Assembly (NCBI RefSeq): GCF_004354365.1 | Contig: NZ_SJCY01000001.1 | Location: 1-64,000, forward strand | Reading direction: 5' to 3' | DNA: 64,000 bases | Source of the DNA: Pedobacter changchengzhani | GTDB taxonomy: Bacteria; Bacteroidota; Bacteroidia; Sphingobacteriales; Sphingobacteriaceae | In this document: piece after piece, positions 29,601 to 38,891 of the stretch | Position numbering within the stretch: the stretch's first letter is position 1 | Layout: the number at the start of each line of letters is the position of its first letter | Position numbers and translations under genes: made by a program | Notes under the pieces: model-generated | Told to the model about the DNA's origin: nothing | The model's input: only the letters and a program-made list of their open reading frames with translations | Database searches by the model: none

Positions 29601-29679
29601 TAATGCAATAGGTTTTAACGGTTTGAGCCAAACGCCTCCAGGAAGATATTATGGTTTAAGTTTAACAGTTACTTTATAA
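26548..29679 (+). CDS. SusC/RagA-family TonB-linked outer membrane protein
   Basis: 1043 residues without an STN domain, so not wired to a sigma/FecR pair. The signal peptide (LFILLFVASAAMAQ) is followed by a carboxypeptidase-regulatory-like domain (about 22-105), a plug (VVITAGGVSIKRRQQGNQ, LRGNRSLTGNNQALVVVDN, VEVLNGAGAAALYGSDASNGAIIVTTKKG) and a barrel ending YYGLSLTVTL. The plug deviates from the usual VVVGYG signature. A susD-like gene follows 7 bp later and a DUF1735 lipoprotein after that, forming an uptake locus of unknown ligand. Confidence 0.94.
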   Translation: MKKLLQSLFILLFVASAAMAQDRTITGTVTSQEDGLPIPGATVRVKEIPNLGAQTSANGKFSLKVPAIGKTLVISFLGYDAKEIAIPASNVVTVALKSNSNNLDEVVITAGGVSIKRRQQGNQATTVKAEELTQGKAFNVASALTGKVAGLQVNAVGSGVNPDVRLVLRGNRSLTGNNQALVVVDNVIVPTAVLGNLNPEDIENVEVLNGAGAAALYGSDASNGAIIVTTKKGKAGVPVIKVGQTTTFETIAFLPKLQKRFGSGTSPDDVPSYTPFENQQYGPAFDGVPRIIGKPTVDGSIQTVPYSFDEKTGKNNFWDTGLNNQTDFSVSSGDEKSRYFLSSQYFDQKGTVPGDKYNRFSIRINGSRQFTDKFDFDFNANYVQNRYNLGNAGQAFFTVLQTPGQIPLATYANYKTDKFSTPDGYYNEYFDNPYFVLGNERNLTRNDYLTGSAQLRYKPITDLTILFRVSIATRNGSNKSHVDKYTYSAYRKGLSGTSIAVDRPGSVGDGAFYTTQLNPEFQVQYIKKISKDFSLNALLGASSRDNIGKNINASSSVFVIPGLYNVSNTTGNTFGSENNYRVRQYGIYGDVRLGFRDYLYLHVTGRNDWRSILPVQNQSLFYPAADISFIASDAISFLKESKTISSLKIRAGISQVGQINLGDFNLGAYALTPTFNQQYGYPYAGVPSFGVGNTVVAPNIKPEITKQVEGGFDLEMYKSRVTLSFTMYQSNTVDQTIPVQVSQTSGFTRYITNTGEVRNRGVETSLRLVPVKTDDWEVSVGGNFTYNKNKVLSLGNNSDELRLGTFGNASLFAKIGESFPLLTGTTYKTDDKGRIIVDAITGYPSATESQSALGVTEPKYRLGLDMSATYKGFRFSTVFEYRSGNVIYAGTGPDFDFSGTGIRTTYFNRERFVVPNSSYLDPITNTYVANTNITTRSGGTEFYTNDRNSGVAANYVYSAAFWKLREVALSYNLPQNLINRVKYIKGATISAQGRNLFLFVPKSNVYTDPEYSAFSSTSNAIGFNGLSQTPPGRYYGLSLTVTL

Positions 29680-29686
29680 CAACAAT

Positions 29687-31264
29687 ATGAAAAAACATTT
29701 TAAATATATAGTGTTAAGTGTTTTGGTTATTGGCGCAAGTTCTTGTAAAAAGTACTTGGACGTTAATACCAATCCAAACAGCTTAACAGCAGCAACACCT
29801 AATTTAGTGTTGCCACAAGCCATTGTAGGCGCAGCGACTATTGCGAGTAATACGAACATAAATTTTGCAGATTTTTCTGGAGCGAGAGCAAACGCAGGAG
29901 GATTTGGAGGATTTGGCGTTACGGTAACTTATGATTTTGGTAATCTCGCTTATCAAGGTGTTTGGTTGGATAGTTACGATAACGCAAATGATTTTCAATA
30001 CGTAATCGACAATACCTCTGCAGATGCGACTTTGATTTTTTCAACGTCAATTGGTCGTATTATGAAATCCCTAACTTTTGAGCGGTTGGTTAATCAATTT
30101 AATGATGTGCCTTATAGCGAAGCATTAAAGGGCGCGGGTAATTTTACGCCGAAGTATGATAAGGGAGAAGATGTTTATAAGGGTTGTATTGCCGACTTGG
30201 ATAAAGCTATAAAAGACATCCAAACGGGAATTAGCGCTGCAACTACAATTGCAATAACTAAAGCTGGTGATCCATTATTCGGTGGCGATATGAACCGTTG
30301 GTTAAAGTTTGCAAATACCGTTCGATTACGTATGTTAATTAAAATGGCTGGCGTGCCTGCTTTGCAAGCTTATACTACTACCGCTTTTGCAGCAACCGTA
30401 AATTCTATTGGTTTTTTAGTAGACGATGCACTTGTAAATCCTGGTTATGAGAAAGTGAATAAGCCTAGTCCGATATATAACAGTATTGGATTCGGAACAG
30501 ATGGTAGCAATACCACTACAAGTAGAATTCCAACTAGATGGATTTACAGTTTTTACAGTGGATCTAAATTAACTGATCCAGGTCGTGGGGAAGTTATTTA
30601 TAGAGGTTTTCCTTCTTCAATAATTAACCAATTAGGCGATGAATCAGCAGGTGTGGCTCCCGCATCGGCAGACGGCTCTGCTTGGATTACTGGAGATAAG
30701 AACGGCACCTACCTTGGTGTAGTGAAAGGTCCTACTCAAGGAACAGTATTAATTTTAGCGGCGGAGAGTAATTTCTTACAGGCGGAAGCCTATGCGCGTG
30801 GATATCTTACCGGTGTTGCCTCTACGGCTTTTAATGAAGGAATTAAACAATCATTTAAATATCTGTATAAAACGGTAGATAATACAGTAGATCCAACTAA
30901 AGATGTGGATGCAGATGTAGCCACTTATTTATCTGATAATTCTGGTTCTTATTTGGTTAATTTTGCTTTGGCAGCTACTCCAGATCAAAAAATTGAAGCA
31001 ATTATTACTCAAAAATACATAGCTTTAAACATGATCAATAACGATGAGGCATTTAGCGAATTTAGACGTACAACCTATCCGAAAATAGTAAACGGGTCTT
31101 CTGACCCTATTCAAACATTTGCTTCAAAGCAATCTGCTTCCACCCATATTGATAAATTACCTACACGGGTCCTTTATCCAGCGCAAGAGTTTAGTTTGAA
31201 CAAAGCAAATGTGCCTACCGGGATCAATAAATTTGGTTCACTAATTTTTTGGGACTTAAATTAA
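29687..31264 (+). CDS. SusD-like outer-membrane lipoprotein
   Basis: 525 residues. The lipobox Cys is in GASSCKKYLDVNTNPN. The opening NTNPNSLTAATPNLVLPQAIV and later FERLVNQFNDVPYSEALKG, MNRWLKFANTVRLRMLIKM and AESNFLQAEAYARGYL match the SusD-like family found in peptide/glycan uptake loci rather than classic RagB. It is the partner of the SusC 7 bp upstream, with an 10-bp gap to the next lipoprotein gene, so one operon is likely. Confidence 0.9.
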   Translation: MKKHFKYIVLSVLVIGASSCKKYLDVNTNPNSLTAATPNLVLPQAIVGAATIASNTNINFADFSGARANAGGFGGFGVTVTYDFGNLAYQGVWLDSYDNANDFQYVIDNTSADATLIFSTSIGRIMKSLTFERLVNQFNDVPYSEALKGAGNFTPKYDKGEDVYKGCIADLDKAIKDIQTGISAATTIAITKAGDPLFGGDMNRWLKFANTVRLRMLIKMAGVPALQAYTTTAFAATVNSIGFLVDDALVNPGYEKVNKPSPIYNSIGFGTDGSNTTTSRIPTRWIYSFYSGSKLTDPGRGEVIYRGFPSSIINQLGDESAGVAPASADGSAWITGDKNGTYLGVVKGPTQGTVLILAAESNFLQAEAYARGYLTGVASTAFNEGIKQSFKYLYKTVDNTVDPTKDVDADVATYLSDNSGSYLVNFALAATPDQKIEAIITQKYIALNMINNDEAFSEFRRTTYPKIVNGSSDPIQTFASKQSASTHIDKLPTRVLYPAQEFSLNKANVPTGINKFGSLIFWDLN

Positions 31265-31274
31265 AAAAGAAAAA

Positions 31275-32261
31275 ATGAAAAATATTTTTAAAATTGTAGC
31301 ACTTTTGCTCATTATAGTATCCTTTAGTTCATGTTTGAAAGACAATAGCGTAAAATTGGATCCTGACAAAGGTGTTAACGTAATCGAGTTTAGCAATCCT
31401 TCAGACATTGTTGCAAGTGGAACGCCACATCCTCTTTACTCTTTTTCTTACGCGGCAACTTCCACACCCTCAATTCCAATAACAATTAGTTATTCTGGGC
31501 CACAAGCTACAGCACCACAAGATATTATTGTGAAGTTTGCTGTTGGCGATGTGAGTAATATTAATGAGTATAATACAGCTACTAGTAATAGTTTTGTACT
31601 GTTAAACCCAGCGGGATATACGTTGCCAGTTACTGAGGTTGTGATTAAAGCGGGCACAAGTAAAGCGACATTTAACGTAATGCTAAAACCATCTGCCTTT
31701 GATTTTTCTAAATCTGAGGTCTTACCCCTTACAATTAAATCTGTATCTTTCGGTACTATAAGCGGAAATTTTAATACTATTCTACTTAGTGTATCTGCTA
31801 AGAATAAGTATGACGGCACTTATTCGGTTACAGGTACAATGGTTGACATAATAAATCCAGCACTCACTCACATTAATGATGCTTTAGGGAGCGATGGCCC
31901 TGTGCATTATCAGCTAAGAACAGTATCTGCAACTAAGTGTGCAGTATATGACGCTGATGTTTTTGGGGGTTTTTACGCATTGATCTCAAATGGTGGCGCA
32001 CTCTCAAATTACGGTGGTTTTTCTGCTATTTTTGAGTTTGACCCTGCTACGGATAAAGTTATTGGTGTAACAAATAGAGCTGGTCAGCCGAATCCTGCTA
32101 ATACAAGAGGTGGAAGATTAGATCCCTCAGGTGCAAATGCAAGAGTTAGTGCAACTGTTTTTAACGTGAAGTATAACTTGACTCAACCAAGTGTAGTACC
32201 TGCTGCACCTAATGTAAGAACAACGTTCGACGAGGTTTGGACTCGTATCGGAGATAGATAA
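31275..32261 (+). CDS. DUF1735-type lipoprotein, probable surface binding protein
   Basis: 328 residues. The lipobox Cys is in IVSFSSCLKDN. A DUF1735-like beta domain occupies about 40-180 (VKFAVGDVSNINEYN, FVLLNPAGYTLP, VVIKAGTSKATFNVML, LPLTIKSVSFG), followed by a lipocalin-like or unrelated C-terminal domain (YDGTYSVTGTMVDI to the end). Proteins in this position often act like SusE/SusF surface binding proteins. It is the last gene before a strong terminator, so it belongs to the SusCD operon. Confidence 0.8.
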   Translation: MKNIFKIVALLLIIVSFSSCLKDNSVKLDPDKGVNVIEFSNPSDIVASGTPHPLYSFSYAATSTPSIPITISYSGPQATAPQDIIVKFAVGDVSNINEYNTATSNSFVLLNPAGYTLPVTEVVIKAGTSKATFNVMLKPSAFDFSKSEVLPLTIKSVSFGTISGNFNTILLSVSAKNKYDGTYSVTGTMVDIINPALTHINDALGSDGPVHYQLRTVSATKCAVYDADVFGGFYALISNGGALSNYGGFSAIFEFDPATDKVIGVTNRAGQPNPANTRGGRLDPSGANARVSATVFNVKYNLTQPSVVPAAPNVRTTFDEVWTRIGDR

Positions 32262-32278
32262 TTATCTGAATATATTAC

Positions 32279-32314
32279 AGGCCTTTCAGAATTATCTGGA
32301 AGGCCTTTTTTGTA
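32279..32314 (+). terminator. Rho-independent terminator of SusCD operon 2
   Basis: AGGCCTTTCAGA pairs with TCTGGAAGGCCT (one G-U pair) across a short loop, followed by a T run. It lies 18 bp after the stop of the DUF1735 gene. Confidence 0.88.
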
Positions 32315-32377
32315 AAAGAAGCATTGTTAATTTCTCCATTTTAAGTTATCTTTACAAGCAGATATAAAGTTTAAAGT

Positions 32378-33085
32378 ATGAAAAATATTAAAATGCCTTT
32401 CCTTTTATTGTTACTTACATTTTGTTGCGCATTTAGAGGTGTAGCACAAACTCAAAAAACAGGTAACCTTAGTGATGATTCTAAAGTTGTTTACAACTTA
32501 AATGAAGCAAAAAAGTTAAATGGTGCTTACATAATTACAAGATCTGGAGATGAAAAGATAACCTTGCGCGGATCTTATAAAGATGGTAATCGTATTGGAA
32601 ATTGGTACGCTTTTAATGATGATGGTAATTTATTTTTACGTTACAATTATGATCAAAAAAAGTTGTTGTTTTTGGATACAATGAGTATAAATCGTTTAAG
32701 TGTAGAGGTTATTACTAAAAACCAAGATAATAAGGAGAAAGCAACTATTCCTGTTCCTATTGTGTCTATAGATGAATATATATCTTTACTTGGAACAGAA
32801 GCTAGACGACTGATATTGGCGGAGAATAAAAATGCTGAAGGGATTTTAGATGTAGACCTTAATTCTAAGATCGATGCGAAAGGTAATGTTAGTTACGAGG
32901 TTGCTTATAAAGCAGATGGTATTCCGGTCAAAAAAAGATTAATAATTTCAGAAAAAAACTTTGATATAGATTGGATTCCAGCAAATTATAAAGGTGAAAC
33001 CTACCCATCTGTATTTAGTGTAAAGGCAAAAATAAATTTTAGTGAAAGAGCGTCTGGAGAAAAGCGTTTTACTTGGATGTTCTAA
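32378..33085 (+). CDS. Exported protein with MORN/YwqK-like repeat
   Basis: 235 residues with a signal peptide (LTFCCAFRGVAQ). Residues about 45-90 (GAYIITRSGDEKITLRGSY, GNRIGNWYAFNDDGNLFLRYNYD) resemble the YwqK/MORN-like antitoxin-repeat fold often found in exported Bacteroidota proteins. The second half is a separate alpha/beta region ending RASGEKRFTWMF. Function is unknown. It sits alone between two SusCD loci. Confidence 0.6.
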   Translation: MKNIKMPFLLLLLTFCCAFRGVAQTQKTGNLSDDSKVVYNLNEAKKLNGAYIITRSGDEKITLRGSYKDGNRIGNWYAFNDDGNLFLRYNYDQKKLLFLDTMSINRLSVEVITKNQDNKEKATIPVPIVSIDEYISLLGTEARRLILAENKNAEGILDVDLNSKIDAKGNVSYEVAYKADGIPVKKRLIISEKNFDIDWIPANYKGETYPSVFSVKAKINFSERASGEKRFTWMF

Positions 33086-33659
33086 ATTAACCATCTTCAG
33101 AATTTTAATCTATTCAGTTATTCAATTTTTTGGTAACGTCTTTGCCCCATAATTTTTAATAATTACCCCATTATCCTTAAAAATGGAAATATTTGAATGG
33201 TAAATAATTGCTTGTTGCCGAATATTCACTCTCTATTGGTAACAATTTATATTATTTTCGCGTTCAACTTCGATATTTGGCTAAAAAAGGCACAGAATTA
33301 GCCTTTTTACTAATACCATCTTTTATTTCTTTTTTATTGCCCCATAAATACTTAAAGTAAACAAAGCTTCAAGTAAAAAAGAACAATATTTTACTGTAAT
33401 TAAATTCAACAAAATATAGTGAAATGTAAATTTTACGCGTAAAATCGAAGTTATCGGCTGTGTATGGTACCCTTAGCGTATTATGTACGCCACTATTTCC
33501 CCCTCTAAACGGCTTTTATTTATTGCCAAATTATTGGTAATGAGACTATTAAGTCATTTGTAATATCTTTGATATATTATTTTGAAAATTATTTTTATTA
33601 TGCTGCCATAACATTATATTAGCAGATTATTATAAACCATTAACAAACCTATTTTAATT
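33086..33659. other. 574-bp intergenic leader region before SusC locus 3
   Basis: No ORF with coding character. It holds a TATCTTTG box at 33564-33571, a possible Bacteroidota -7 element without a convincing -33 partner, and the shared SusC leader from 33619 onward. No riboswitch or transposon is recognised. Confidence 0.5.
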
Positions 33660-33752
33660 ATGAAAAAACTTCTACAAAGTTTGTTCATTTTGTTGTTCGT
33701 TGCAGGTGCTGCAATGGCTCAAGATAGAACAATTACTGGTAAGGTAACGTCG
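33619..33752 (+). repeat. Shared leader/signal-peptide block of SusC genes, copy 2
   Basis: Matches 26505-26640: 41 bp of leader (AGATTATTATAAA..TTAAC..AACCTATTTT) plus codons 1-31 of the SusC gene, with the signal peptide differing only Ser/Gly and the mature start only Thr/Lys. Similarity drops right after codon 31. Confidence 0.85.
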
Positions 33753-36700
33753 AATGATGGCTTACCAATTCCAGGTGTATCAATTAAACCTGTTGGTTCT
33801 ACAGGCGGCACTAGTTCAGGAGCCGATGGACGGTACACTTTAAAAATCTCTAGTCAGGCGAAAACGATACAGTTTTCATCGATTGGATATTTAACTCAAA
33901 CATTAACTGCCCCTAGTTCGGGTAATTTAAATGTGATGTTAATCGGCGATGCAAAATCTTTAACAGATGTTGTTGTTGTTGGATACGGATCGGTTCAAAG
34001 AAAAGACGTAACGGGATCCGTTGGTAGTGTTTCTGGTGCTGAGTTGGCAAATCTTCCTGTTCCGAGTTTCGATCAAGCATTGGCTGGTCGGGTTACTGGG
34101 GTACAAGTTACGGTTTCTAACGGAATTTTGGGTTCGCCTCCAAGGATAAGAATTAGAGGTACTAATAGTATTTCTAATGGTTCGGATCCACTTTATGTGG
34201 TTGATGGTTTGCCAATTGTTACTGGAAATCAGAGTGGTGTTACAGCTACCAATCCACTGGGCGATATCAATCCAAACGATATTCAAAGCGTTGATGTATT
34301 AAAAGATGGTGCCGCTACTGCAATTTATGGTTCAAGGGCATCTGGTGGTGTAATAATCATCACAACGAAAAAAGGTGTTGCGGGTAAACCTAAGGTTAAT
34401 TATAATTCTTGGTTCAGTTCTTCTAACGCTGCAAAACGTTTTAATCTATTGTCATCATCAGAATTTGTAACCATTGCAAATGAAAAGCTGACAAATTCTT
34501 CGGCTGCGATTGGAGCAGTAGATGACGGTACTAATACAAATTGGCAAGATGTAGTTTTTAGAAAAGATGCCTTTCAGCATAATCAAGCGCTTTCGTATAG
34601 CGGAGCTACAGAACAATCTAATTACTATTTCTCGTTAAACTATGCAGATTACGATGGTATTTTAAAGGCGAATAACCAAACTAAATATCAGTTTTTTTCT
34701 AAGTTAGAGCAAAAGACGTTGAACAATCACCTTACCTTTGGTGCAAGCGCAAACATTACTTATACACGTAATTTTGGCTTAAACGTAAATACAAATGGTT
34801 TATCTGGCAATGTTGGAAATGTGATAAGAGCATTACCAAACTCTACACCATTTAACCCAGATGGAAGTTACAATTTTAGCGCCGACTTAAGTAGGTTAGG
34901 TAAAGGACCAAACATTAGAGACATTGATGACGGTTATACCAATGTTCAGTTCATTCTAGATAATAATATATTTAGGAATCAAACCTTAAACTTAATTGGT
35001 GGCGCTTTTATTAATATCAACATATTATCAGGGTTAGACGTAAAATCGCAATTGTCAACCAACGCAAATTACGGTGAAGATTATCAGTACTACAGCCCGT
35101 TACATGGAGATGGACGTGGTAATGGTGGATATTCTTTTCAGCAATATCTTCCCACTTTCAGATACGTGTGGACAAATACCGCCTCATATAACAAAACCTT
35201 TGGCGAACATAAAATTGGCTTAATCGGGGGTTTAGAATTTCAAAAGTCTAAGTATCGTTCATTTTATGCTGAAGGCACAAAAATTTCTAGTACATTTTTT
35301 GGTGGTGAAAATATCATCTCAAGTTCATTCCCTCAAGCTACATTTGGCTTAGGTGGTGGTGTTTCTGAAAATGCTTACAAATCTTACTTCGCAAGGGCTA
35401 CTTATGGATATATGGATAAGTACTTGTTAAGTGCAACTTTTAGGTCAGATAAGATATCATCTTTACCTATTGGTAATCAAACGGCTAATTTACCAGGTGC
35501 ATCAATTGCATGGAGATTATCTAAAGAGGCATTTTTTGCAAATGCTTCGGGTTTAAAGTTTATAAATGATTTGAAAATTAGAGGCGGTTATGCAAAAGTT
35601 GGTAATACGGATATTGGAAATTATCCTTTCGCTGGTACTTTTGGGGCATCAACCTATGGCAGTCAGAGTGGATTAATTTACAATCAGGCGGGTAACTCTT
35701 CATTGAAATTCGAAACCAGCAAGAAATATAATGTAGGTATCGATTTGGCAATGTTTGATAGTAGAGTAACTTTTACTGCAGACTATTTTAAAAACAATAT
35801 TGATAATTTAATCCTTTTTGCGCCAACCGCACCTTCATTGGGTGTACCAGGAAATGGTATCAACCAAAACGTAGGTAAGATGACTAACAAAGGTTTTGAA
35901 TTTTCTGTAAATACAGTCAATATTAAAAATAAAAATTTTACTTGGACATCTGATGTTAATTTAACATTGGTGAAGAACAAAATAACTCAATTAGCTAACA
36001 ATAATGCAGATGTACTTCAGGCATTAGGTTACAATATCAACAGAGTAGGAGAATCTATCGGATCATTGTACGGATTCCAATTTGCAGGCGTTAATCCTGC
36101 CAATGGAAACCCACTATATGAGCGAGGTAATGGACAGATTATTCAAGGAAATATTGCCAGTCAGTCTTATTTTGCATACGACCCGGCAAACCCTTTGCCA
36201 ACAGTTGCAGTATCACCGTTAGGTGCATCTGATAAGCGACTTTTGGGTGGTGTAAATCCAACCTATTATGGTGGATTAAACAATACGGTAAGTTACAAAG
36301 ATTTCGACTTCAGTATTTATTTAGTATTTTCTGGGGGTAATAAAATTCTTAACCTTACACGTCAAGAAAGCTTGCTTAATCAAAAATTCTTAAATAACGG
36401 TACAGAGATACTACAGAGATGGACACCTACAAATACAGTAACTGATGTTCCAAAAGTTTACTATGGTAGAGAAGGTTTTATCAACTTAACTGCAAATGCT
36501 GTGTCTAGATTTGTGGAGGATGGTAAATTTATTCGTGGTCAGAACATGACTTTAGGTTATACCCTTAAAGACAATTTAGTAAGTAAAGTAAACTTAAGCA
36601 GAGTTAGGGTTTATGCACAAGTGCAGAACGCCTTTGTAATTACAAATTATTCTGGTTTAGATCCAGAATTGAATCAATCCGTTACCACAAATAGTCAAGC

Positions 36701-36767
36701 AGGTTTAGATTTTAATACAAATCCTAAATCACGCACTTTTGTTGTCGGTATAAATGTTGGATTTTAA
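33660..36767 (+). CDS. SusC/RagA-family TonB-linked outer membrane protein
   Basis: 1035 residues, no STN domain. A signal peptide (LFILLFVAGAAMAQ), a regulatory-like domain (about 22-100), then the canonical SusC plug (VVVVGYGSVQRKDVTGSVGSV, RIRGTNSISNGSDPLYVVDG, VDVLKDGAATAIYGSRASGGVIIITTKKG) and a barrel ending TFVVGINVGF. It is followed 11 bp later by its susD. No sigma, anti-sigma or degradative enzyme is next to it, so the ligand and regulator are unknown. Confidence 0.95.
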   Translation: MKKLLQSLFILLFVAGAAMAQDRTITGKVTSNDGLPIPGVSIKPVGSTGGTSSGADGRYTLKISSQAKTIQFSSIGYLTQTLTAPSSGNLNVMLIGDAKSLTDVVVVGYGSVQRKDVTGSVGSVSGAELANLPVPSFDQALAGRVTGVQVTVSNGILGSPPRIRIRGTNSISNGSDPLYVVDGLPIVTGNQSGVTATNPLGDINPNDIQSVDVLKDGAATAIYGSRASGGVIIITTKKGVAGKPKVNYNSWFSSSNAAKRFNLLSSSEFVTIANEKLTNSSAAIGAVDDGTNTNWQDVVFRKDAFQHNQALSYSGATEQSNYYFSLNYADYDGILKANNQTKYQFFSKLEQKTLNNHLTFGASANITYTRNFGLNVNTNGLSGNVGNVIRALPNSTPFNPDGSYNFSADLSRLGKGPNIRDIDDGYTNVQFILDNNIFRNQTLNLIGGAFININILSGLDVKSQLSTNANYGEDYQYYSPLHGDGRGNGGYSFQQYLPTFRYVWTNTASYNKTFGEHKIGLIGGLEFQKSKYRSFYAEGTKISSTFFGGENIISSSFPQATFGLGGGVSENAYKSYFARATYGYMDKYLLSATFRSDKISSLPIGNQTANLPGASIAWRLSKEAFFANASGLKFINDLKIRGGYAKVGNTDIGNYPFAGTFGASTYGSQSGLIYNQAGNSSLKFETSKKYNVGIDLAMFDSRVTFTADYFKNNIDNLILFAPTAPSLGVPGNGINQNVGKMTNKGFEFSVNTVNIKNKNFTWTSDVNLTLVKNKITQLANNNADVLQALGYNINRVGESIGSLYGFQFAGVNPANGNPLYERGNGQIIQGNIASQSYFAYDPANPLPTVAVSPLGASDKRLLGGVNPTYYGGLNNTVSYKDFDFSIYLVFSGGNKILNLTRQESLLNQKFLNNGTEILQRWTPTNTVTDVPKVYYGREGFINLTANAVSRFVEDGKFIRGQNMTLGYTLKDNLVSKVNLSRVRVYAQVQNAFVITNYSGLDPELNQSVTTNSQAGLDFNTNPKSRTFVVGINVGF

Positions 36768-36778
36768 TAGCTACAGAT

Positions 36779-38413
36779 ATGAAAATGATAAATAATAATA
36801 TTTTAAGGAGCGGGGCAGTTGCTGTATGCATTTTTTCTCTGTTAACGATTTCTTCATGCCAAAAGTACACAGAATTAAACCCGAGAAGTTCACTATCAGA
36901 ATCTACAGCATTTTCTACAGCGGCGAACATTGAGCTTGCTATGGTTGGCGTTTACAATGCCGCAACTGTAGGCACGTACAACGGTGGTGCAGGTCGCGGC
37001 TATCCTTTTGGAGCGGCTTCAATTGAGCAGTCAGAAATGCGTGGAGAAGATATGGTAAACATTGCTACATTTTATCAGCTGACTTATGAGAGCATTATAA
37101 CCTCATCATCAGCAAATAATGTAAACATGTGGACCAATCTTTATGCTGTAGTTAATCAATGCAATATTGTAATTGATGGTGTTTCTAAAGCACTTGCATC
37201 AGGTACTTTAGCGCCGGCAGTTGCGAATAGGTATATTGGCGAATCTAGATTTTTAAGAGCACTTGCTTATCACGAATTGGTGATAGATTTTTGCAGACCT
37301 TATGTTGATGGAAGCGGTTCTAATCCTGGTGTGCCTTTGAGGTTAGTGGCAGTTAATTCTGCTGACGCGGTGGCGACGCAGTTGGCCGTTCCTCGTGGTA
37401 CTGTTGCACAAGATTATACTCAAATATTAGCCGATTTGGACTTTGCAGAAGCAAACCTGCCAGTTAACATTTCATCTAAAGGTTTTACAAGAGCTACAAA
37501 AGGTGCGGCAATTGCATTAAAAACACGTGTAAAACTGCACATGAATGATTTTCCAGGTGTTATAGCCGAAGGTACAAAATTAGGCACATCTGCTGCAGCT
37601 AGCCCATATACTGGCGCACCTGCAAATGGCAATTATATGTTAACTAGTAGTGTTGATGGCCCTTTCGCATCATTTGCAAATAACACCGAATCGATTTTTT
37701 CTATAGAAAATGGATCGGCTTCAAACGGTGGCACTAACGGTGCATTGCCTTCTATGTTTGGCCCAGCAGCAAATGCCCTAACTGCCGAAGTAGGAAGGAA
37801 TCTTGTGGCTACAAACCCTAACCTGTACAACGCTGCTTTTTGGGTTACTGGAGATACACGTAGATCTTTGCTACAAATTCAACAAACCACTTCTACAGCC
37901 AAGTATTTTTTCAATTATAAGTATAGAGACGTAACGACAAAGACTGATTTTGCACCAATCATTAGATATGCAGAGGTTCTTCTAAACGTTGCTGAAGCGT
38001 ATTCAAGAACTTCAGCTTTAGATACTAAAGCTTTAAGTTTATTGAATGCAGTTAGAAACAGAGCTGTGCCAGTTTCCAATCAATTTACAATTGCGAATTT
38101 CTTAACTCAAAATTCTTTAACACAAGCTATTTTAGATGAACGTAGAATTGAATTTGCTGGTGAAGGAAGAAGATGGCCAGACATCACTCGATTATCTCAA
38201 GATCCTGTTTTCAAGGTTTTGGGAGGTGGTGTGCCAGCAAAAGTTTTAAATACTTCGCTTGCTGCAAATGGTTCTAATTATGATGTAGTTCTCAGACCAG
38301 TTACGCCAGCTAATAAAGCTGCCGTACCTTATACAGACCCACGTTACATTTGGCCAATAGCTCAGGATGAAATTAATTCTAATCCGAACATTACGCAAAA
38401 CCCAGGTTACTAA
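36779..38413 (+). CDS. RagB/SusD-family nutrient-binding lipoprotein
   Basis: 544 residues; ATG at 36779 (a second Met is three codons later). The lipobox Cys is in LTISSCQKYTELNPRSSL. SusD features are ANIELAMVGVYNAA, GESRFLRALAYHELVIDFCRPY, FTRATKGAAIALKTRVKLHMND, RYAEVLLNVAEAYSRT, ILDERRIEFAGEGRRWPDITRL and the final YIWPIAQDEINSNPNITQNPGY-type ending. Partner of the SusC 11 bp upstream; the operon ends at 38432. Confidence 0.94.
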   Translation: MKMINNNILRSGAVAVCIFSLLTISSCQKYTELNPRSSLSESTAFSTAANIELAMVGVYNAATVGTYNGGAGRGYPFGAASIEQSEMRGEDMVNIATFYQLTYESIITSSSANNVNMWTNLYAVVNQCNIVIDGVSKALASGTLAPAVANRYIGESRFLRALAYHELVIDFCRPYVDGSGSNPGVPLRLVAVNSADAVATQLAVPRGTVAQDYTQILADLDFAEANLPVNISSKGFTRATKGAAIALKTRVKLHMNDFPGVIAEGTKLGTSAAASPYTGAPANGNYMLTSSVDGPFASFANNTESIFSIENGSASNGGTNGALPSMFGPAANALTAEVGRNLVATNPNLYNAAFWVTGDTRRSLLQIQQTTSTAKYFFNYKYRDVTTKTDFAPIIRYAEVLLNVAEAYSRTSALDTKALSLLNAVRNRAVPVSNQFTIANFLTQNSLTQAILDERRIEFAGEGRRWPDITRLSQDPVFKVLGGGVPAKVLNTSLAANGSNYDVVLRPVTPANKAAVPYTDPRYIWPIAQDEINSNPNITQNPGY

Positions 38414-38431
38414 CGCATAATTTTTAACAAT

Positions 38432-38464
38432 AAAAAAAGTCGGGTATTGTGCCCGACTTTTTTT
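38432..38464. terminator. Bidirectional terminator after SusD (locus 3) and DoxX
   Basis: AAAGTCGGG pairs with CCCGACTTT across a 7-nt loop, with A residues before and T residues after. It lies between the convergent susD and DoxX genes and should stop both. Confidence 0.88.
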
Positions 38465-38482
38465 ATTTATTGAAAGCTATAC

Positions 38483-38890
38483 CTACTTCCCATCCACACT
38501 GTACTTCCCAGGCCCAATTAAAACTAAACTAAAAAATAATATCCCCAATTCAATAGGGTGAGTGGCTACCAACAAACCATCGCCATTTTTAAGGTGATGC
38601 AAGGTTGCAATTACCATCGTAAAAAGAAGCATCAAATTTACCGGCCTAAATAAAAAACCGATTACCAATAAAGACCCACCAAAAGTTTCAGTTGCGGCAG
38701 CCATAAAGCCCCAAAACGCAGGTAAAAAATCGATTCCCAAAACTTTCATATCTCCGCCAATGGCAGTCCATGTTTTTACGCCACCTGCAATTTTTGGTAA
38801 ACCATGTACAATCATCATCGCACCAATGCCTACTCTTAAAATAAGTAAACCAGTATTGCGGTATTTGTTCAATCGCTCTAATAATGCCAT
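38483..38890 (-). CDS. DoxX-family membrane protein
   Basis: 135 residues with about four membrane helices. The N-terminal GLLILRVGIGAMMIVHGLPKI is the DoxX signature, followed by LPAFWGFMAAATETFGGSLLVIGFL and MLLFTMVIATLHHL. DoxX proteins have been linked to redox/thiol stress, but the specific function is unknown. It starts 2 bp after the stop of the LD-carboxypeptidase gene, so the two are co-transcribed. Confidence 0.9.
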   Translation of the reverse strand: MALLERLNKYRNTGLLILRVGIGAMMIVHGLPKIAGGVKTWTAIGGDMKVLGIDFLPAFWGFMAAATETFGGSLLVIGFLFRPVNLMLLFTMVIATLHHLKNGDGLLVATHPIELGILFFSLVLIGPGKYSVDGK

Positions 38891-38891
38891 T

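Noticed and set aside
33564-33571. TATCTTTG as a fourth inverted-repeat promoter
   Set aside because: No TACGG-N4-CCGTA lies 22 nt upstream; at most an ordinary -7 box.
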